In this document: piece after piece, positions 17,410 to 28,500 of the stretch
Layout of the letters: each line of letters begins with the position of its first letter
Numbering within the stretch: the first letter of the stretch is position 1
DNA from: Candidatus Venteria ishoeyi
Lineage (GTDB): Bacteria; Pseudomonadota; Gammaproteobacteria; Beggiatoales; Beggiatoaceae
Assembly (NCBI RefSeq): GCF_030378065.1
Contig: NZ_JAUCGJ010000007.1
Coordinates: forward strand, 22,357-86,356
Length of the DNA stretch: 64,000 nucleotides
Reading direction: 5' to 3'
Position numbers and translations under genes: made by a program
The notes under the pieces: model-generated
What the model saw: the letters and a program-made list of their open reading frames with translations, nothing else
Database searches by the model: none
Told to the model about the DNA's origin: nothing

Positions 17410-17474
17410 CAGCGTGAGGCAAAAGCGGCTTTCAGCGTCTTTAGTGCTGAATGAAGCTTACCTCGAACTCAGCT
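17410..17474 (-). repeat. 76-bp family repeat upstream of sodB
   Basis: Read on the minus strand: CTGAGTTCGAGGTAAGCTTC, stem TTCAGC, loop, GCTGAA, then GCCGCTTTTGCCTCACGCTG. It matches the tandem units at the right window edge in stem and flanks. It sits between sodB and the upstream minus-strand gene. Confidence 0.75.
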
Positions 17475-17538
17475 TGTTATATAGCTTAACATTTGTTAAT
17501 TCAAGGCAAGTTCTTTTTATACCTGTCATACCTGTTTT

Positions 17539-19152
17539 TTATTGCTTTGGCGTAACCGCTGTTTTTGGATTTTCTGGCACAGTTTCCTGCCCACTTTTCT
17601 GAGCTGCTGTTGTAGTGGGTACTTGCGTGTCTGCGAGCTGCTTTACAACAGCTTCATTATTCGGGGTAACGGGTGCAGCCACTTGTTTAACAATGGGTTG
17701 GGTGACGGGCAATGGTGTTTTTGTACCGGTAGCAGGTAACTTTGGTATTTCTAATTCGGGTTTTATAAGCGCTTCTGCCGCAGGTGCTGTTATTACAACT
17801 GGTGGCTTGGCAACTGGCTGCTTAACAACGGCTTCCTGGGCTGGTGCTGCTGGTGCAACAGATACCGGTGGCGCAGGCTGTTTTGTCGTTTCCACAATCA
17901 CGGGCTGCGTGACAGGTGGCTCTAAAACCATGCCTGGTACAACATTTTCCAATTCATGAAAACCGCTATTGGGCATTGAAACTGGTTTTTCAGCCTGAGT
18001 ATGCGGTACCTGAGCGGTGGTTGGTAATGGGGCCAAGGTGCGCTCCTGATAAGCGCGGGGATCACCGGGGGCCGGCCCCAGTAATTGCTTTTGTTTGCCT
18101 GGGGGTTCGCCAGTGCGTTGCTGATACATCACCGGATCACCCGGTGCCGGACCTAATATTTCACGCACCTGGTAAGGTTGTTGATGCGCAGGTGCTTGTG
18201 GGATTTGCTGCGGCATGTTTTGTCTTGTTGTCTGCGGATAAAGTTGTGGACGATTGGCTCCCATATCGGGTTGTTGTCCCGTTCCCATATTCGGCATCAT
18301 TGTTGTCGGCATAGGATTATAAGCAGGATTGGGCATCTGTTGCATCATGTTTGGGGTAACAGATTTCATGCCATCCCCCATCATCTGCAAAGGGTTTGTC
18401 GGTGCCTGATATTGTTGTATTGCTGCGGGCTGTTGTGTGTAATAGGAATTAGCAGTACTCGCTGGCGGTGTTTGATATATTGAGGCCGGTCTTGGTGCGT
18501 TCTGGCGACTCATATCCGGTTGCATATAATAATCAGGTGCCTTATTTCCCGGTGTAGGGGCTGAAGGGTAATAAGCCGGCTGCGGGTTTTGTGGATATTG
18601 ACCATTATAACGCGGTTGCTGCTGTGGTTGCTGCTGTGGTTGTCTTGCTGGTATTTGTTGATTGCCATAATAAGGCTGGCTGTTATTCCCCGCGTTATAG
18701 CCCTGCTGCGGTGCAACGGAAGGCTGCGGATAAGCATAGGTACGACCTGAAGCTTGTGAATAACCTGGTGTTAGCGGTTGTGGGTAGGCTTGTCCACGAT
18801 AAGAAGGCATTTGTTGTCCCACTTGTCCCATTGGTTGGGGGAACGCTCCCTGCTGTTGCGTTGGGTAGTGATGCAATGGCCTTTGTGCTGATGATTGGCT
18901 ATGCCCCTGATTTGGATAATAACCGGGGCTGGCATCAGGCTGCCAATAATGTTGATTGGCAGAAGCTGGCGTTGTTTGTTGATTGCGCCAGGGGTTGTTA
19001 ATCGGGCTGGGCTGTGGTTGCGCTGTTTCAAAAACCTCAGCAGGCGGCGGTGGTGGCGGCCTCATAAAATTATTATCTGCCATGCTGATAGTGGGGAAAG
19101 CCGTCGCCATCAGTGCCGACAAACTGGATAAACAAATTATTTGGTGTTTCAT
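17539..19152 (-). CDS. Secreted Pro/Gln-rich low-complexity protein
   Basis: A 537-residue protein with signal peptide (about 1-25, ending ISMA). The body is mostly Pro, Gln, Tyr, Asn and Ala. Two copies of an LGPAPGDPxxYQxRT motif sit near residues 330-375, followed by a Pro/Val/Thr-rich tail. No enzymatic domain is recognisable. Composition suggests an extended, flexible envelope or extracellular-matrix protein. ATG at 19152 is chosen because GGAGGAG lies six bases upstream; the first in-frame ATG at 19167 overlaps that site. Confidence 0.75.
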   Translation of the reverse strand: MKHQIICLSSLSALMATAFPTISMADNNFMRPPPPPPAEVFETAQPQPSPINNPWRNQQTTPASANQHYWQPDASPGYYPNQGHSQSSAQRPLHHYPTQQQGAFPQPMGQVGQQMPSYRGQAYPQPLTPGYSQASGRTYAYPQPSVAPQQGYNAGNNSQPYYGNQQIPARQPQQQPQQQPRYNGQYPQNPQPAYYPSAPTPGNKAPDYYMQPDMSRQNAPRPASIYQTPPASTANSYYTQQPAAIQQYQAPTNPLQMMGDGMKSVTPNMMQQMPNPAYNPMPTTMMPNMGTGQQPDMGANRPQLYPQTTRQNMPQQIPQAPAHQQPYQVREILGPAPGDPVMYQQRTGEPPGKQKQLLGPAPGDPRAYQERTLAPLPTTAQVPHTQAEKPVSMPNSGFHELENVVPGMVLEPPVTQPVIVETTKQPAPPVSVAPAAPAQEAVVKQPVAKPPVVITAPAAEALIKPELEIPKLPATGTKTPLPVTQPIVKQVAAPVTPNNEAVVKQLADTQVPTTTAAQKSGQETVPENPKTAVTPKQ

Positions 19153-19217
19153 GACAGTCTCCTCCAAACCGCCCCATGAACCTGGGTTTGATTTGGGTTT
19201 ATTTTTTTAAATCACAG

Positions 19218-19298
19218 GTGTTATGCAAAGGCTCCTTTTTTGTACTTTGATGTACAAAAAAGAGGTGCAAAAAAACCACTATTGCTTCACGCTGAATC
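19218..19298 (+). repeat. 76-bp family repeat with TTGTAC/GTACAA stem
   Basis: It begins GGTGTTATGCAAAGGCTCC and has stem TTTTTTGTAC / GTACAAAAAA around TTTGAT, then ACCACTATTGCTTCACGCTG. The stem differs from the TTCAGC class but remains self-complementary. It fills the spacer between the GH57 stop and the Pro/Gln-rich gene start, both on the minus strand. Confidence 0.75.
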
Positions 19299-19301
19299 TA
19301 A

Positions 19302-20774
19302 CTAAAAGTCGTGAAGGATAATTTCACTGCTGCGGCGACAGATTTCCCGCCCATAATCAGTCCACAATCCCTGCCCCCAATAACGGTAACAACTGGTTTG
19401 CGAGGCCATTAGATGATACAGGGCATTACGATAAGCATGGCTACGGGTATCTGGTTGCTGGCTTAATACTTTTTTGCTGAATAAAACGCTGCTTTGCTCC
19501 ATCGGGCCTAACACATTTTCATAACCGGCAACCCAGGAAATATTATTAGTCCAACTACCGCCATCCATATGGAAACGATCATCTTCCTGCTTCAGCTTTT
19601 TAATACTTTGTTCCAGTTTTTCCGCACCTGATCCCGCATCAAAGCGTTCCCAGATGTGTTTTTGCAAGACGGGCTGCACCACCGGCAAATCAGACATTTG
19701 AATACCTAAAGCAAACAAGTGATCCAGGTATTCGGAAACGTTCATCAGCGGCACTTGAGAACCACTGGCTTCGCGCACCACATCCTGATATTTAGGAGGG
19801 AATTCATTCATCATCACGCCACCGTTTTCCCCATCGGCAATCTGAGTCACCAAAGGCGGTACGGCATGTCCTGCCAATGTTTGTCGGTCCAGGCTTTGCG
19901 CTTCATACCAGGGCTGCATTTGTGCAACCAGCTTGCTATCACTGCCCTGGGTTTTGATAATGGCGATGATTTCCGCTGTTTCGCCATTGGAATTAGTGCA
20001 GACCAGGCGATGTGGCAAATGTGGATTGCGGATACCGTTCCCGGTTGCAGGATCTTCGATGGTATGCTCTTGTAGCAGCACCCACTGATAACCCGCATCG
20101 TTTAAGGTTTTGACAAATTCATAAGCGACATCAGGATGATTGGGTAAAGCCATTTCAGAAGGTGAAAACCCCCGCACCCGTGCCAAGGCTTCCGCGCCAA
20201 AAATGGCAGCAAAATGATGCTGCCAGGCGCGTACATGCAAGCGATAATCCTGCACTGGTGTGGAAGGCGCAACCGCATGTCCCCAGGGGCATCCCAGCCA
20301 TTCTACCGCATCTTGGTATTGTGGATCACAGGTAATGGTTTGCAAATGTTCTATAACGGCATCAGCGCCCATCTGCCGCAGAGCAAATAATAAAGTACCG
20401 GAATATTCCAGCATTACACGGGGTTGTTTGCCTTCTGCCATCAACTCGGGAATAAAACGTCCCATGCGTTGATAACAGTCTTGAAACACGGGTGCATTAT
20501 GATTGTCACCAATATTCTGGTGCGCCATCATATCCTGCAAGTTACCAATAATTTCAGCCGTTTGCAGCTCATCGCCACCGGCGGGAATCAATGGCTGGTG
20601 CATGTGCAGGGCAATCGCGCAAGCACTTTTAATCCGCTCAAAGGCAATAGGGCTGTTTGTCAAAGAAACTGGTTTGCACCGATGTTCAGCAATAAGTGTG
20701 CTGAGGTATTGTTCTTCACCACAAATATTCGGTAAACCATTAATTTGTTCAGCTAACTGGGGCGAATGAGACAT
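19302..20774 (-). CDS. Glycoside hydrolase family 57 protein
   Basis: A cytoplasmic protein of 490 residues with the GH57 opening block ALHMHQP (about 55-61), GCPWGHAVAPSTP, GFSPSEMALP (candidate nucleophile Glu) and ADGENGGVMM (candidate acid/base Asp). Family members act on alpha-glucans (alpha-amylase, 4-alpha-glucanotransferase, branching enzyme); the exact activity is not decided by these motifs. It starts 15 bp after glgA stops on the same strand, so a role in making or trimming glycogen is likely. No glgB or glgC is visible nearby, which makes a GH57 branching or transferase activity plausible. Confidence 0.88.
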   Translation of the reverse strand: MSHSPQLAEQINGLPNICGEEQYLSTLIAEHRCKPVSLTNSPIAFERIKSACAIALHMHQPLIPAGGDELQTAEIIGNLQDMMAHQNIGDNHNAPVFQDCYQRMGRFIPELMAEGKQPRVMLEYSGTLLFALRQMGADAVIEHLQTITCDPQYQDAVEWLGCPWGHAVAPSTPVQDYRLHVRAWQHHFAAIFGAEALARVRGFSPSEMALPNHPDVAYEFVKTLNDAGYQWVLLQEHTIEDPATGNGIRNPHLPHRLVCTNSNGETAEIIAIIKTQGSDSKLVAQMQPWYEAQSLDRQTLAGHAVPPLVTQIADGENGGVMMNEFPPKYQDVVREASGSQVPLMNVSEYLDHLFALGIQMSDLPVVQPVLQKHIWERFDAGSGAEKLEQSIKKLKQEDDRFHMDGGSWTNNISWVAGYENVLGPMEQSSVLFSKKVLSQQPDTRSHAYRNALYHLMASQTSCYRYWGQGLWTDYGREICRRSSEIILHDF

Positions 20775-20789
20775 GGGAAATCCTGTTGT

Positions 20790-22277
20790 TTAAACCTTGG
20801 TTACGGAGATATGCTCATAGGCATTGAGATAATTCTGTACGGATTGTTTCCAGGAATAGTCACACTTCATGCCATGCACCAATAATCTACGGAAAATATC
20901 CGGGTGTGAATTCCATAAACCAATAGCGCGGTGTAAGGCCGATTCCAGCCCTTCTGGCGTGGCATCGTAAAACACATAACCATTGCGCTGACAATTCGGA
21001 TTGGGTGATTTATGCTCATCATTCCAATCAAATACCGTATCAGCAAGTCCGCCGATGGCGCGTACAATCGGCACCGTGCCATAGCGCAAGGCGATAAGTT
21101 GGGTTAAACCGCAAGGCTCATACAAACTGGGTACCACAACCATGTCACTGCCAGCATAGATTAAATGCGCCAGTTCTTCATTAAAGCCAATTTCCAGATG
21201 GCAGTCAGGATTATCATTGAGTTCAAATTTTAGTTTCCAGAATTCATCATTGATACGCGCTTCCGGGCTAGAACCTAATAATACAAACTGCGCACCATTA
21301 TCCAAGGCATAAAATAAGCTGTGGCGGATGAGAGCGATGCCTTTTTGTGTATCCAGTCGCCCAATATAAGCGATAATTGGTTTATAGGCTTCCTCTAGCA
21401 ATAAACGATTGCACAAGGCAATTTTATTGGCATATTTACCATCAAGATTGTTAACTGTGTAGTTATGCGGTAGCAGTGTATCGGTTTCAGGATTCCAGGC
21501 TTCATAATCCAGGCCGTTGAGTATGCCGCCAAACTTGTGTTGATGGACATGCAGAATATGCCCTAAGCCATAACCCTGTTCGGTATGGCGTGCTTCCCAG
21601 GCGTGGGTGGGGGAAACGGTATTGGCATAGTTAGCATAGACAATGCCGCCTTTCATCAGATTAATACGTCGTGGTGAGAAATCATCACCCAGACGATCAC
21701 GGTTGCCGTAATACTCAGGACGCTGCAAACCAGAGGCCCACAATACCTCCTCATCACATACACCCTGGTGTTTAAAGTTATGAATGGTATAACACACCCG
21801 CTGCTGCTGCATACCATGATATTGATACAGCTCATATAACAATACCGGCAACAAGCCTGTCTGCCAGTCATGGGCATGGATAATATCCGGGCGTTTGTTG
21901 GTTTTCAGCATAAATTCCAGCGCAGCCTTGCTGAAAAAAGCAAAGCGCATCACTTCATCATGAAAACCATAAAAATTATTGCGGTTAAAGTAGTTATCCT
22001 GAGAATGGGGTTCAATAAAAAAACACCGTCTACCATCACTGAAACCAAACCAGACCGTGCAATGTATTGCGCCACCATACCAGGGCACCCATAAATCACG
22101 GTAAGCAATCTGCAAGTCATAAATATGGTCATAACGCATACAATCATATTTAGGCAAAATGATTTCAACAGTGTGTCCGCGTTGATCCAGTTCACCGCTC
22201 AGGCTGTGAACCACATCAGCCAACCCTCCAACTTTGGCAACCGGGGCGCATTCGGAAGCCACCATGATGATATACAT
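20790..22277 (-). CDS. glgA: Glycogen synthase (GT5)
   Basis: A 495-residue GT5 glucosyltransferase elongating alpha-1,4-glucan from ADP- or UDP-glucose. The N-terminal KVGGLADVV sugar-nucleotide loop, DIIHAHDWQTGLLP, GILNGLDYEAWNP and the C-terminal PSLYEPCGLTQLIALRYG block are all present. The usual KTGGL/KVGGL Lys is intact. It lies between the HTH-ferredoxin fusion (18 bp upstream) and GH57 (15 bp downstream), probably one transcript. Glycogen phosphorylase is about 23 kb away on the opposite strand. Confidence 0.96.
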   Translation of the reverse strand: MYIIMVASECAPVAKVGGLADVVHSLSGELDQRGHTVEIILPKYDCMRYDHIYDLQIAYRDLWVPWYGGAIHCTVWFGFSDGRRCFFIEPHSQDNYFNRNNFYGFHDEVMRFAFFSKAALEFMLKTNKRPDIIHAHDWQTGLLPVLLYELYQYHGMQQQRVCYTIHNFKHQGVCDEEVLWASGLQRPEYYGNRDRLGDDFSPRRINLMKGGIVYANYANTVSPTHAWEARHTEQGYGLGHILHVHQHKFGGILNGLDYEAWNPETDTLLPHNYTVNNLDGKYANKIALCNRLLLEEAYKPIIAYIGRLDTQKGIALIRHSLFYALDNGAQFVLLGSSPEARINDEFWKLKFELNDNPDCHLEIGFNEELAHLIYAGSDMVVVPSLYEPCGLTQLIALRYGTVPIVRAIGGLADTVFDWNDEHKSPNPNCQRNGYVFYDATPEGLESALHRAIGLWNSHPDIFRRLLVHGMKCDYSWKQSVQNYLNAYEHISVTKV

Positions 22278-22295
22278 AAAGCTGCTCGTCCTTTT

Positions 22296-23807
22296 TCAAT
22301 CACAAGTATTTGCGTGTTCTGTAAAAAAACAATGCTCAGGATTGGCCTGACGCGATAATAAAAAATCTTGTACTAAAGTTTGTAAAGGTTCAGGCATGGC
22401 AACATAAATATAATAACGCCGTAAATCTGTTAATTTTGAAAAAGTGCTTTGCAGATAATGGTCTAATGCGTCATTTTCATTGATTGCCAGATTACCCAGA
22501 TGTAATGGTGTGTAATAAAAATTATCCAGCGCATCTTGCCAGGAACGACACAGATTATGCATATAATGTCCCGGCATTTGCTCGCCACTAGTTTCTGTCA
22601 GCCAATAGAGATGCCAGCTTTCTGCATTATCTACTGAAACTGTATGCTCAATCAAACTTTTAATGGGAGCAAAACCTGTCTCCCAGGCAATCAATAATAA
22701 CGGTGCCGTCACATCAAAGGGTAAGGTGAAATTACCGCTGGGACCTTTTAAGTGCAGATTTTTTTTGGCCTGTGCCTGAGTGAATAAATAAGTGGCTAAA
22801 TGATCATGTTCAAGTCGTGGAATATGAAATTCCAGATTTTTACCATCACAAGGGCAACTGGCAACCGGATAACGATGTTGCCCGACACCTTCCAGACTCA
22901 GCACCACATCCTGTCCCGCCATAAAGCGCAATGTCTGAGTATCAGGGGTTTGAATTTTTAAGATGAGTAAACGATCATTGAGTCGATTGATTTGCTTGAT
23001 TTCAACCTCAATTTCCTGCTCAGCAATATCTGCCGGACAATGCGCTTCTCCCGCTTCCAGGGTCACATCTGTGACTGCGGTATAAGAGCACATCAGCATA
23101 TAGCCCAGATTGAGTTCAGTTTGACTCAATTCATATTCATGATCGCGAACCTTTAAAACCTCCCCGCCAACCACGCGCGCTTTGCAAGCACCGCAATTTC
23201 CCTGTGTACAACCATAATTGACCGCTACGCCAGCATTCAGGGCGGCTTCCAGAATGGAGCCGGTGCCTTCTGCAAAAAACTCATGACCGCTGGGAATCAG
23301 CTTAATCTGTGCAGCCAGCAGGCGTAAAAAGGTATCTTTAACCAGTAGTTCTGTTTTCTGACGAGGGACTTTAGGGCATTTTGTTTTATTCTGTGCAATC
23401 CAGGCATTCAGATCACTTAGTTTTTCCAGAAATTCCGGGGGGCAGGATTGCTCCACTTCCACCAGTTTTGCTTCCAGTCCCTCAATTAATTCCGCATAAT
23501 GTCCCAGTAAAGCACGGCTTTCAACCAATTCCCGGCTGAGACTACTCAAACGGCTGGCCAGGACTTCCGAAGGCGGTAACTCTGGCAGGTCATGATCGCC
23601 ACGCTGCGCATTACGCTGAATTTTTTGCACCTTCTCCAGCATGCGCTCATCTTCCAGATGCGTTTGCGGATAAACCCTTAATAAATCAGAAGCCTTAACC
23701 ATTCCTTCAAAGGTTGGCAACTCATTTTGATGAATTTTTTTTTGTAATGCGCCGCGAGTAACGCCAACCAGGCGTGCGGCACGGGATACGGTTAATAATT
23801 GTGGCAT
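22296..23807 (-). CDS. HTH / [2Fe-2S] ferredoxin / FNR-type reductase fusion
   Basis: A 503-residue protein with an unusual domain order. Residues 1-47 are a MerR/excisionase-like helix-turn-helix (LTVSRAARLVGVTRGALQKKI). A helical linker follows (about 85-140). A plant-type ferredoxin domain (about 168-255) has Cys200-x4-Cys205-x2-Cys208 and a later Cys in YMLMCSY. A ferredoxin-reductase domain (about 260-495) has RYPVAS, KGPSGNF and a WETGFAPIKS nucleotide loop. It could be a redox- or NAD(P)H-sensing DNA-binding regulator, or a reductase tethered to DNA. As first gene of the glgA-GH57 operon it is well placed to couple redox state to glycogen synthesis (inference). The canonical CG near the reductase C-terminus is absent. 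Confidence 0.85.
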   Translation of the reverse strand: MPQLLTVSRAARLVGVTRGALQKKIHQNELPTFEGMVKASDLLRVYPQTHLEDERMLEKVQKIQRNAQRGDHDLPELPPSEVLASRLSSLSRELVESRALLGHYAELIEGLEAKLVEVEQSCPPEFLEKLSDLNAWIAQNKTKCPKVPRQKTELLVKDTFLRLLAAQIKLIPSGHEFFAEGTGSILEAALNAGVAVNYGCTQGNCGACKARVVGGEVLKVRDHEYELSQTELNLGYMLMCSYTAVTDVTLEAGEAHCPADIAEQEIEVEIKQINRLNDRLLILKIQTPDTQTLRFMAGQDVVLSLEGVGQHRYPVASCPCDGKNLEFHIPRLEHDHLATYLFTQAQAKKNLHLKGPSGNFTLPFDVTAPLLLIAWETGFAPIKSLIEHTVSVDNAESWHLYWLTETSGEQMPGHYMHNLCRSWQDALDNFYYTPLHLGNLAINENDALDHYLQSTFSKLTDLRRYYIYVAMPEPLQTLVQDFLLSRQANPEHCFFTEHANTCD

Positions 23808-23909
23808 ATCAAATCCCCTTTCCCCGCTTATGAGTTATTGCAATTATCGATGTCAAAACAGTTTACGCCATTTTTGCATGAGAATCATTACGGCATTACA
23901 ATAGCGATT

Positions 23910-24449
23910 ATGTTAGAAAAATTTCAACAATTAGATACACGTGAACAGCGCGCTTTGTGGTTTGGCGGCTTGAGTTTATTTTTAATCCTGGCTTACTTCC
24001 TGGTGTGGGAACCCCTGCTGCAAAATCGCCAGGTATTACGCACACAGCTTGCAGAGCAACAGCAATTATTACACTGGATGCAGCAGGCACAAATGGAAGT
24101 TCAAAAATTGCAACACAAGCAAAATGTGCGTCAAGTCACGTTGCCTGTCGGCATGTCTTTATTATCCGTGGTGGATCAAAGCCTGCGCCAGGGGGCATTG
24201 CAGGCCTTAAATAAACAAGTGCAGCCGCATGGTGATAATGGGGCTGAGCCACAGATTGCTGTGCGTTTTAAGTCCATCGCACTGGATACTTTGTTACAAT
24301 GGCTGGCAAGTTTATATAATCAATATGGTATTCAAGCCAAGCAACTGAATCTGGAACGTCTGAATTTGAAACGTCATAATAAGCCGCAAAAAAAATCAAA
24401 TCAAGCCACTGATAATCAAGTGAAAGTCAGATTAGTATTAAGCCAGTAA
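23910..24449 (+). CDS. gspM: Type II secretion system protein M
   Basis: An inner-membrane protein of 179 residues: a short cytoplasmic N-terminus (MLEKFQQLDTREQRALW), one TM helix (about 20-38), a coiled coil (about 45-75) and a periplasmic ferredoxin-like domain ending VRLVLSQ. This is the GspM layout; GspM supports GspL and the pseudopilus platform. No other gsp gene is in the window, so it is an orphan here. ATG at 23910 is used; the frame is open back to 23799 but that would add an unlikely N-terminus overlapping the divergent HTH-ferredoxin start. Ribosome site weak. Confidence 0.75.
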   Translation: MLEKFQQLDTREQRALWFGGLSLFLILAYFLVWEPLLQNRQVLRTQLAEQQQLLHWMQQAQMEVQKLQHKQNVRQVTLPVGMSLLSVVDQSLRQGALQALNKQVQPHGDNGAEPQIAVRFKSIALDTLLQWLASLYNQYGIQAKQLNLERLNLKRHNKPQKKSNQATDNQVKVRLVLSQ

Positions 24450-24458
24450 AAATTTATT

Positions 24459-25514
24459 ATGAACTACAACAATCATATTCTTATCGTAGATGATGTACCT
24501 GATAATATTCAGGTGGCGATGAATATTTTAAAAGAAGACAACTACGCTTTCTCTTTTGCAATGGATGGCAGACAGGCATTAGATCTGGTAGAAAGTAATG
24601 GCAGTGGATTTGATCTGATCTTGCTGGATATTATGATGCCGGAAATTGATGGCTTTGAGGTTTGTCGGCAGTTAAAGACCAAAACCCTGCACCAGGATGT
24701 ACCGGTCATTTTTCTCAGTGCCAAAGTGGATGTCGAGTCGATTACCCAGGGCTTTGAGGTTGGTGGCGTGGATTATATTACCAAACCTTTCCATGCCAAC
24801 GAGCTGCTGGCGCGGGTGAAAAATCATATCCAGCTTTATCATTCAAAAAAATTATTACAACAACATAATATTAATTTACATACCAAAATGAAGTTTGAGC
24901 ATAATCGTCTGCTCAGTGAACTGGAAGCCAATCAAAAAGATATTATTTATATTTTGACAGAATTGATGGAATCCACCTCCGATGAAACCGGTAAACACAT
25001 TAAGCGTGTGGCTGAATATTGCCGTTTAATGGCGCATTACCACGATTGCCTGAATGATGAAGATGCCGAGGTGTTATATCATGCCGCACCCATGCATGAT
25101 ATTGGCAAAATGATGGTCTCACAAGATATTCTACATAAACCCGATAAGCTGACAGTTGAAGAATTCAACCTCATCCAACAACATACCTTACACGGACACA
25201 CCTTGTTGGGTCATTCCGAACGCAAAATCATCAAAGCTGCTGCGGTGATTGCTTATGAGCATCATGAAAAATGGAATGGAGAAGGTTATCCACAGGGCTT
25301 GAAAGGTGAAGAAATCCATATTTATGGACGTATTACCAGTATTGCCGATGTCTTTGACGCACTGACGCATAAACGTATTTATAAGGACTCATGGGCCGTC
25401 GAAGATGCAGTTGCTTATATTGAGCAGCAACAGGGTAGCCATTTTGATCCCAGTTTAGTGGCCTTGTTTCTCGACCATGTTGATGAATTTATTGCAATAT
25501 CCCAACAAAATTGA
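24459..25514 (+). CDS. Response regulator with HD-GYP domain
   Basis: A protein of 351 residues: a receiver domain (about 5-120) with phospho-Asp in LILLDIMMP, a coiled linker, and an HD-GYP domain (about 150-345) with [17 protein letters not shown] and the [12 protein letters not shown] block, all metal ligands apparently intact. HD-GYP proteins hydrolyse c-di-GMP. Its TGA overlaps the ATG of the EvgS-like kinase downstream, so the two are translationally coupled and almost certainly form one phosphorelay. The PilZ protein at 57547 shows c-di-GMP signalling elsewhere in the window. Confidence 0.93.
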   Translation: MNYNNHILIVDDVPDNIQVAMNILKEDNYAFSFAMDGRQALDLVESNGSGFDLILLDIMMPEIDGFEVCRQLKTKTLHQDVPVIFLSAKVDVESITQGFEVGGVDYITKPFHANELLARVKNHIQLYHSKKLLQQHNINLHTKMKFEHNRLLSELEANQKDIIYILTELMESTSDETGKHIKRVAEYCRLMAHYHDCLNDEDAEVLYHAAPMHDIGKMMVSQDILHKPDKLTVEEFNLIQQHTLHGHTLLGHSERKIIKAAAVIAYEHHEKWNGEGYPQGLKGEEIHIYGRITSIADVFDALTHKRIYKDSWAVEDAVAYIEQQQGSHFDPSLVALFLDHVDEFIAISQQN

Positions 25515-28500
25515 TGCTTATGCGTTTGCAAATATTACCGCTGTTCCTTGCGCTTGGTTTTTTATTGTGGATACCTTGCGCCTATTGTGAGCAAATACCT
25601 CTTGCCAATGAGCAAGAAACACTATTCCTGCAAAACCTGACAGAGAAATATCTGGAAATTCACAGGAAATGGGAGCGTTTGGAAGATAAGGTAAAGGTAC
25701 AGCCAGCAGCGGATGCCAAACTGGCCTTAACGCCTGAAGAAAAACAATGGTTGGCAGCGCATCCTGTGATTACGATGGGTGGGGAATCTGACTGGCCCCC
25801 CTTTGATTTTGTGAATGAATCCGGTCGCTATCATGGCCTGACCGCAGATTTTATCAAACGTATTGAGCACTATCTGGATATTCATTTTCAAGTCATTACC
25901 CAATATAGCTGGGCTGAAATGCTGGAAAAAGCCCGCAACAAAGAAATTGACATGGTTGGCACCATTGTCCAAACACCAGAGCGTGAAGCAAACTGGTTGT
26001 TCACAGATACCTATTTCAGCTCACCCACCGTTATCTTCACCCGTAAAAATGAATTTCTGATAGAGGATTTATTTGATTTAACCAATAAAACCATTTCCAT
26101 TGAGGAAGGGTTTTATTTACAGGAACTGATTAGTACTCACTATCCTGATATTCAAATACATCTGGTTAAAAATACTGTTGAGGCCCTTCATGCACTGTCC
26201 TATGGTAAGGTTGACGCTTATATTGGCAATCAGGGGGTTGCTAACTGGTGGATTGAACGTCATGTTTTAACCAATCTGAAAATGGTGAATAAAACCAGCC
26301 TGGATTTAACCCAGTTCAAATTTGCGGTACGTAAAGATTGGCCACTATTTCGGGATATTTTAAATAAAGCCCTGGCCGCCATCAGTGCTGAAGAAAAACG
26401 CCAGATGATACGCAAATGGGTGGGGGTTAAAACCCAGGCAGAATCCTCGCAACAACACCTGCAACTCAGCACAAATGAGCGCAACTGGTTAAAACAGCAT
26501 CCCAGTCTGACTTTTACCGGTGATCCCAACTGGTTGCCTTATGAAGCTTTTGATAGCGATGGACGCCATATCGGCATGGTTGCAGAACATCTGCAATTAA
26601 TCCAACAGTTATTGGATATTAAACTTCAGATCGTTCCAACGAACTCCTGGGCGGAATCCTTGCAAAAGGTCAAACAAGGAGAAATTGATATTTTATCGGA
26701 AACGGTGGATTCAGATTTAGGCAGGCAACTGGGCTTCACGCAGGCTTATCTCTCCAGCCCCATTGTAATTGTTATGCGTGATGACGAGGATTATGTCGAA
26801 AATATCCGACAAATTCAGGAGCGTAAACTGGCGGTTATTAAAGACTATGGTTATGTGCCTAAAATCTTGAGAAAACATTCTGATATTGATTTTCATCGGG
26901 TCAATACGATTCAGGAAGGCTTGACAGCGGTGTCTACTGGTCAGCAGGATGCCTTGATTTGTACCTTGGCGCAGGCCAGTTATCATATTGCCACACTGGG
27001 TATTAACAATATTCGTATCGTGGGTAAAACCAGTTTCAGTACCCGGCTTGCTTTTGGTATCCGTAAAGAGTTACAAGCGCTGGTTCCTTTATTTAACCGG
27101 GCTATCAAACACATCAGCAAAAGCCAGAAACAACAGATCCAAAATGCCTGGATTAAGCATCAATATATTGAAAAAACAGATTATTTTTTAATTATTCAGA
27201 TTTTGGGTATTGGCCTGCTGATTATTTTCATTATTGTGATCTGGAACCGTAAGCTTGCTTTTGAAATACAGTTCAGAAAGCAGATTCAACAAGAGTTGCA
27301 TCTGGAAAAAGAAAATTTTAAATCCCTGTTTAATATGTCACCGGATGCGATTATGGTGTTACGTGGCGAGTCCTGGTCTGATTGCAATCCTGCGGCTTTA
27401 CAACTTTTTGGGCTAAACAATAAACATGATTTTCTAAATTTAAGCCCTTTGGTTTTTTTTCCACAAACCCAACCCAATGGCAAAAAATCATTACTGTTGA
27501 TCCAAAAATTTGTTGCCATCGCTTATGAAACTGGCACCTGTTTTTTTGAGTGGGCTTACCGGAAACAGGATACGGGCGAAATCTTTATGGCGGAAGTGCA
27601 TCTGGCGCTGGTGATGCTGCATGATGTACCGCATATTTATGCAATTATTCGGGATATATCAGATCGTAAACAGATAGAAACCGATTTAAAACAAGCCAAA
27701 GAAACCGCAGAAGCAGCAAATCGGGCAAAATCGGAATTTTTGGCAAATATGAGTCATGAAATTCGCACACCAATGAATGCGATTATTGGTTTTACTGAAC
27801 TCTTAAATGAACAGGTTAAAGAACCCCGTCTGCGCGCCTTTGTTAAAACCATTCAATCGGCGGGCAATACACTGCTTTCCCTGATTAACGATATTCTGGA
27901 TTTATCAAAAATTGAATCCGGGAAAATGTGCATTGAAAAAACAGCCACCAATCCGCACGACTTGTTCACTGAATTATCGAATATTTTTATGATGAATATT
28001 CGTAAAAAAGAACTGGATTTAATCCTGGATGTAGCTCCTGAAATCCCGGAAAGCCTGATGCTGGACGCTATCCGTTTACGTCAGGTATTATTTAACCTGA
28101 TCGGCAACGCGGTGAAGTTTACTGACCACGGTTATATCCGGGTGACAGCTAAGCCGCTAAATAGCAATGAAATTAAAAGTAAGCTGGATTTATTAATTGA
28201 AATTGAAGATACCGGTATCGGTATTCCACAGCAGCAACAGGAACAGATATTTAATCAATTTGAACAATCTCATGCTCAGAAATATGGCGGCACGGGTTTG
28301 GGGCTGACCATCAGCCGCCGCCTGATGCAAATGATGGGTGGCGCGATTAGCGTCACCAGTCAACCGGGGCTGGGTACCAAATTCAGTCTGCATCTACACG
28401 CAGTTCATGTTGCCAGCATTCAGGCCAAGTCAGCGCTGGAAGAAGACAAATTCACGGCACAAGGCATCAAACTCAAACCTGCCACCCTGTTGATTGTTGA

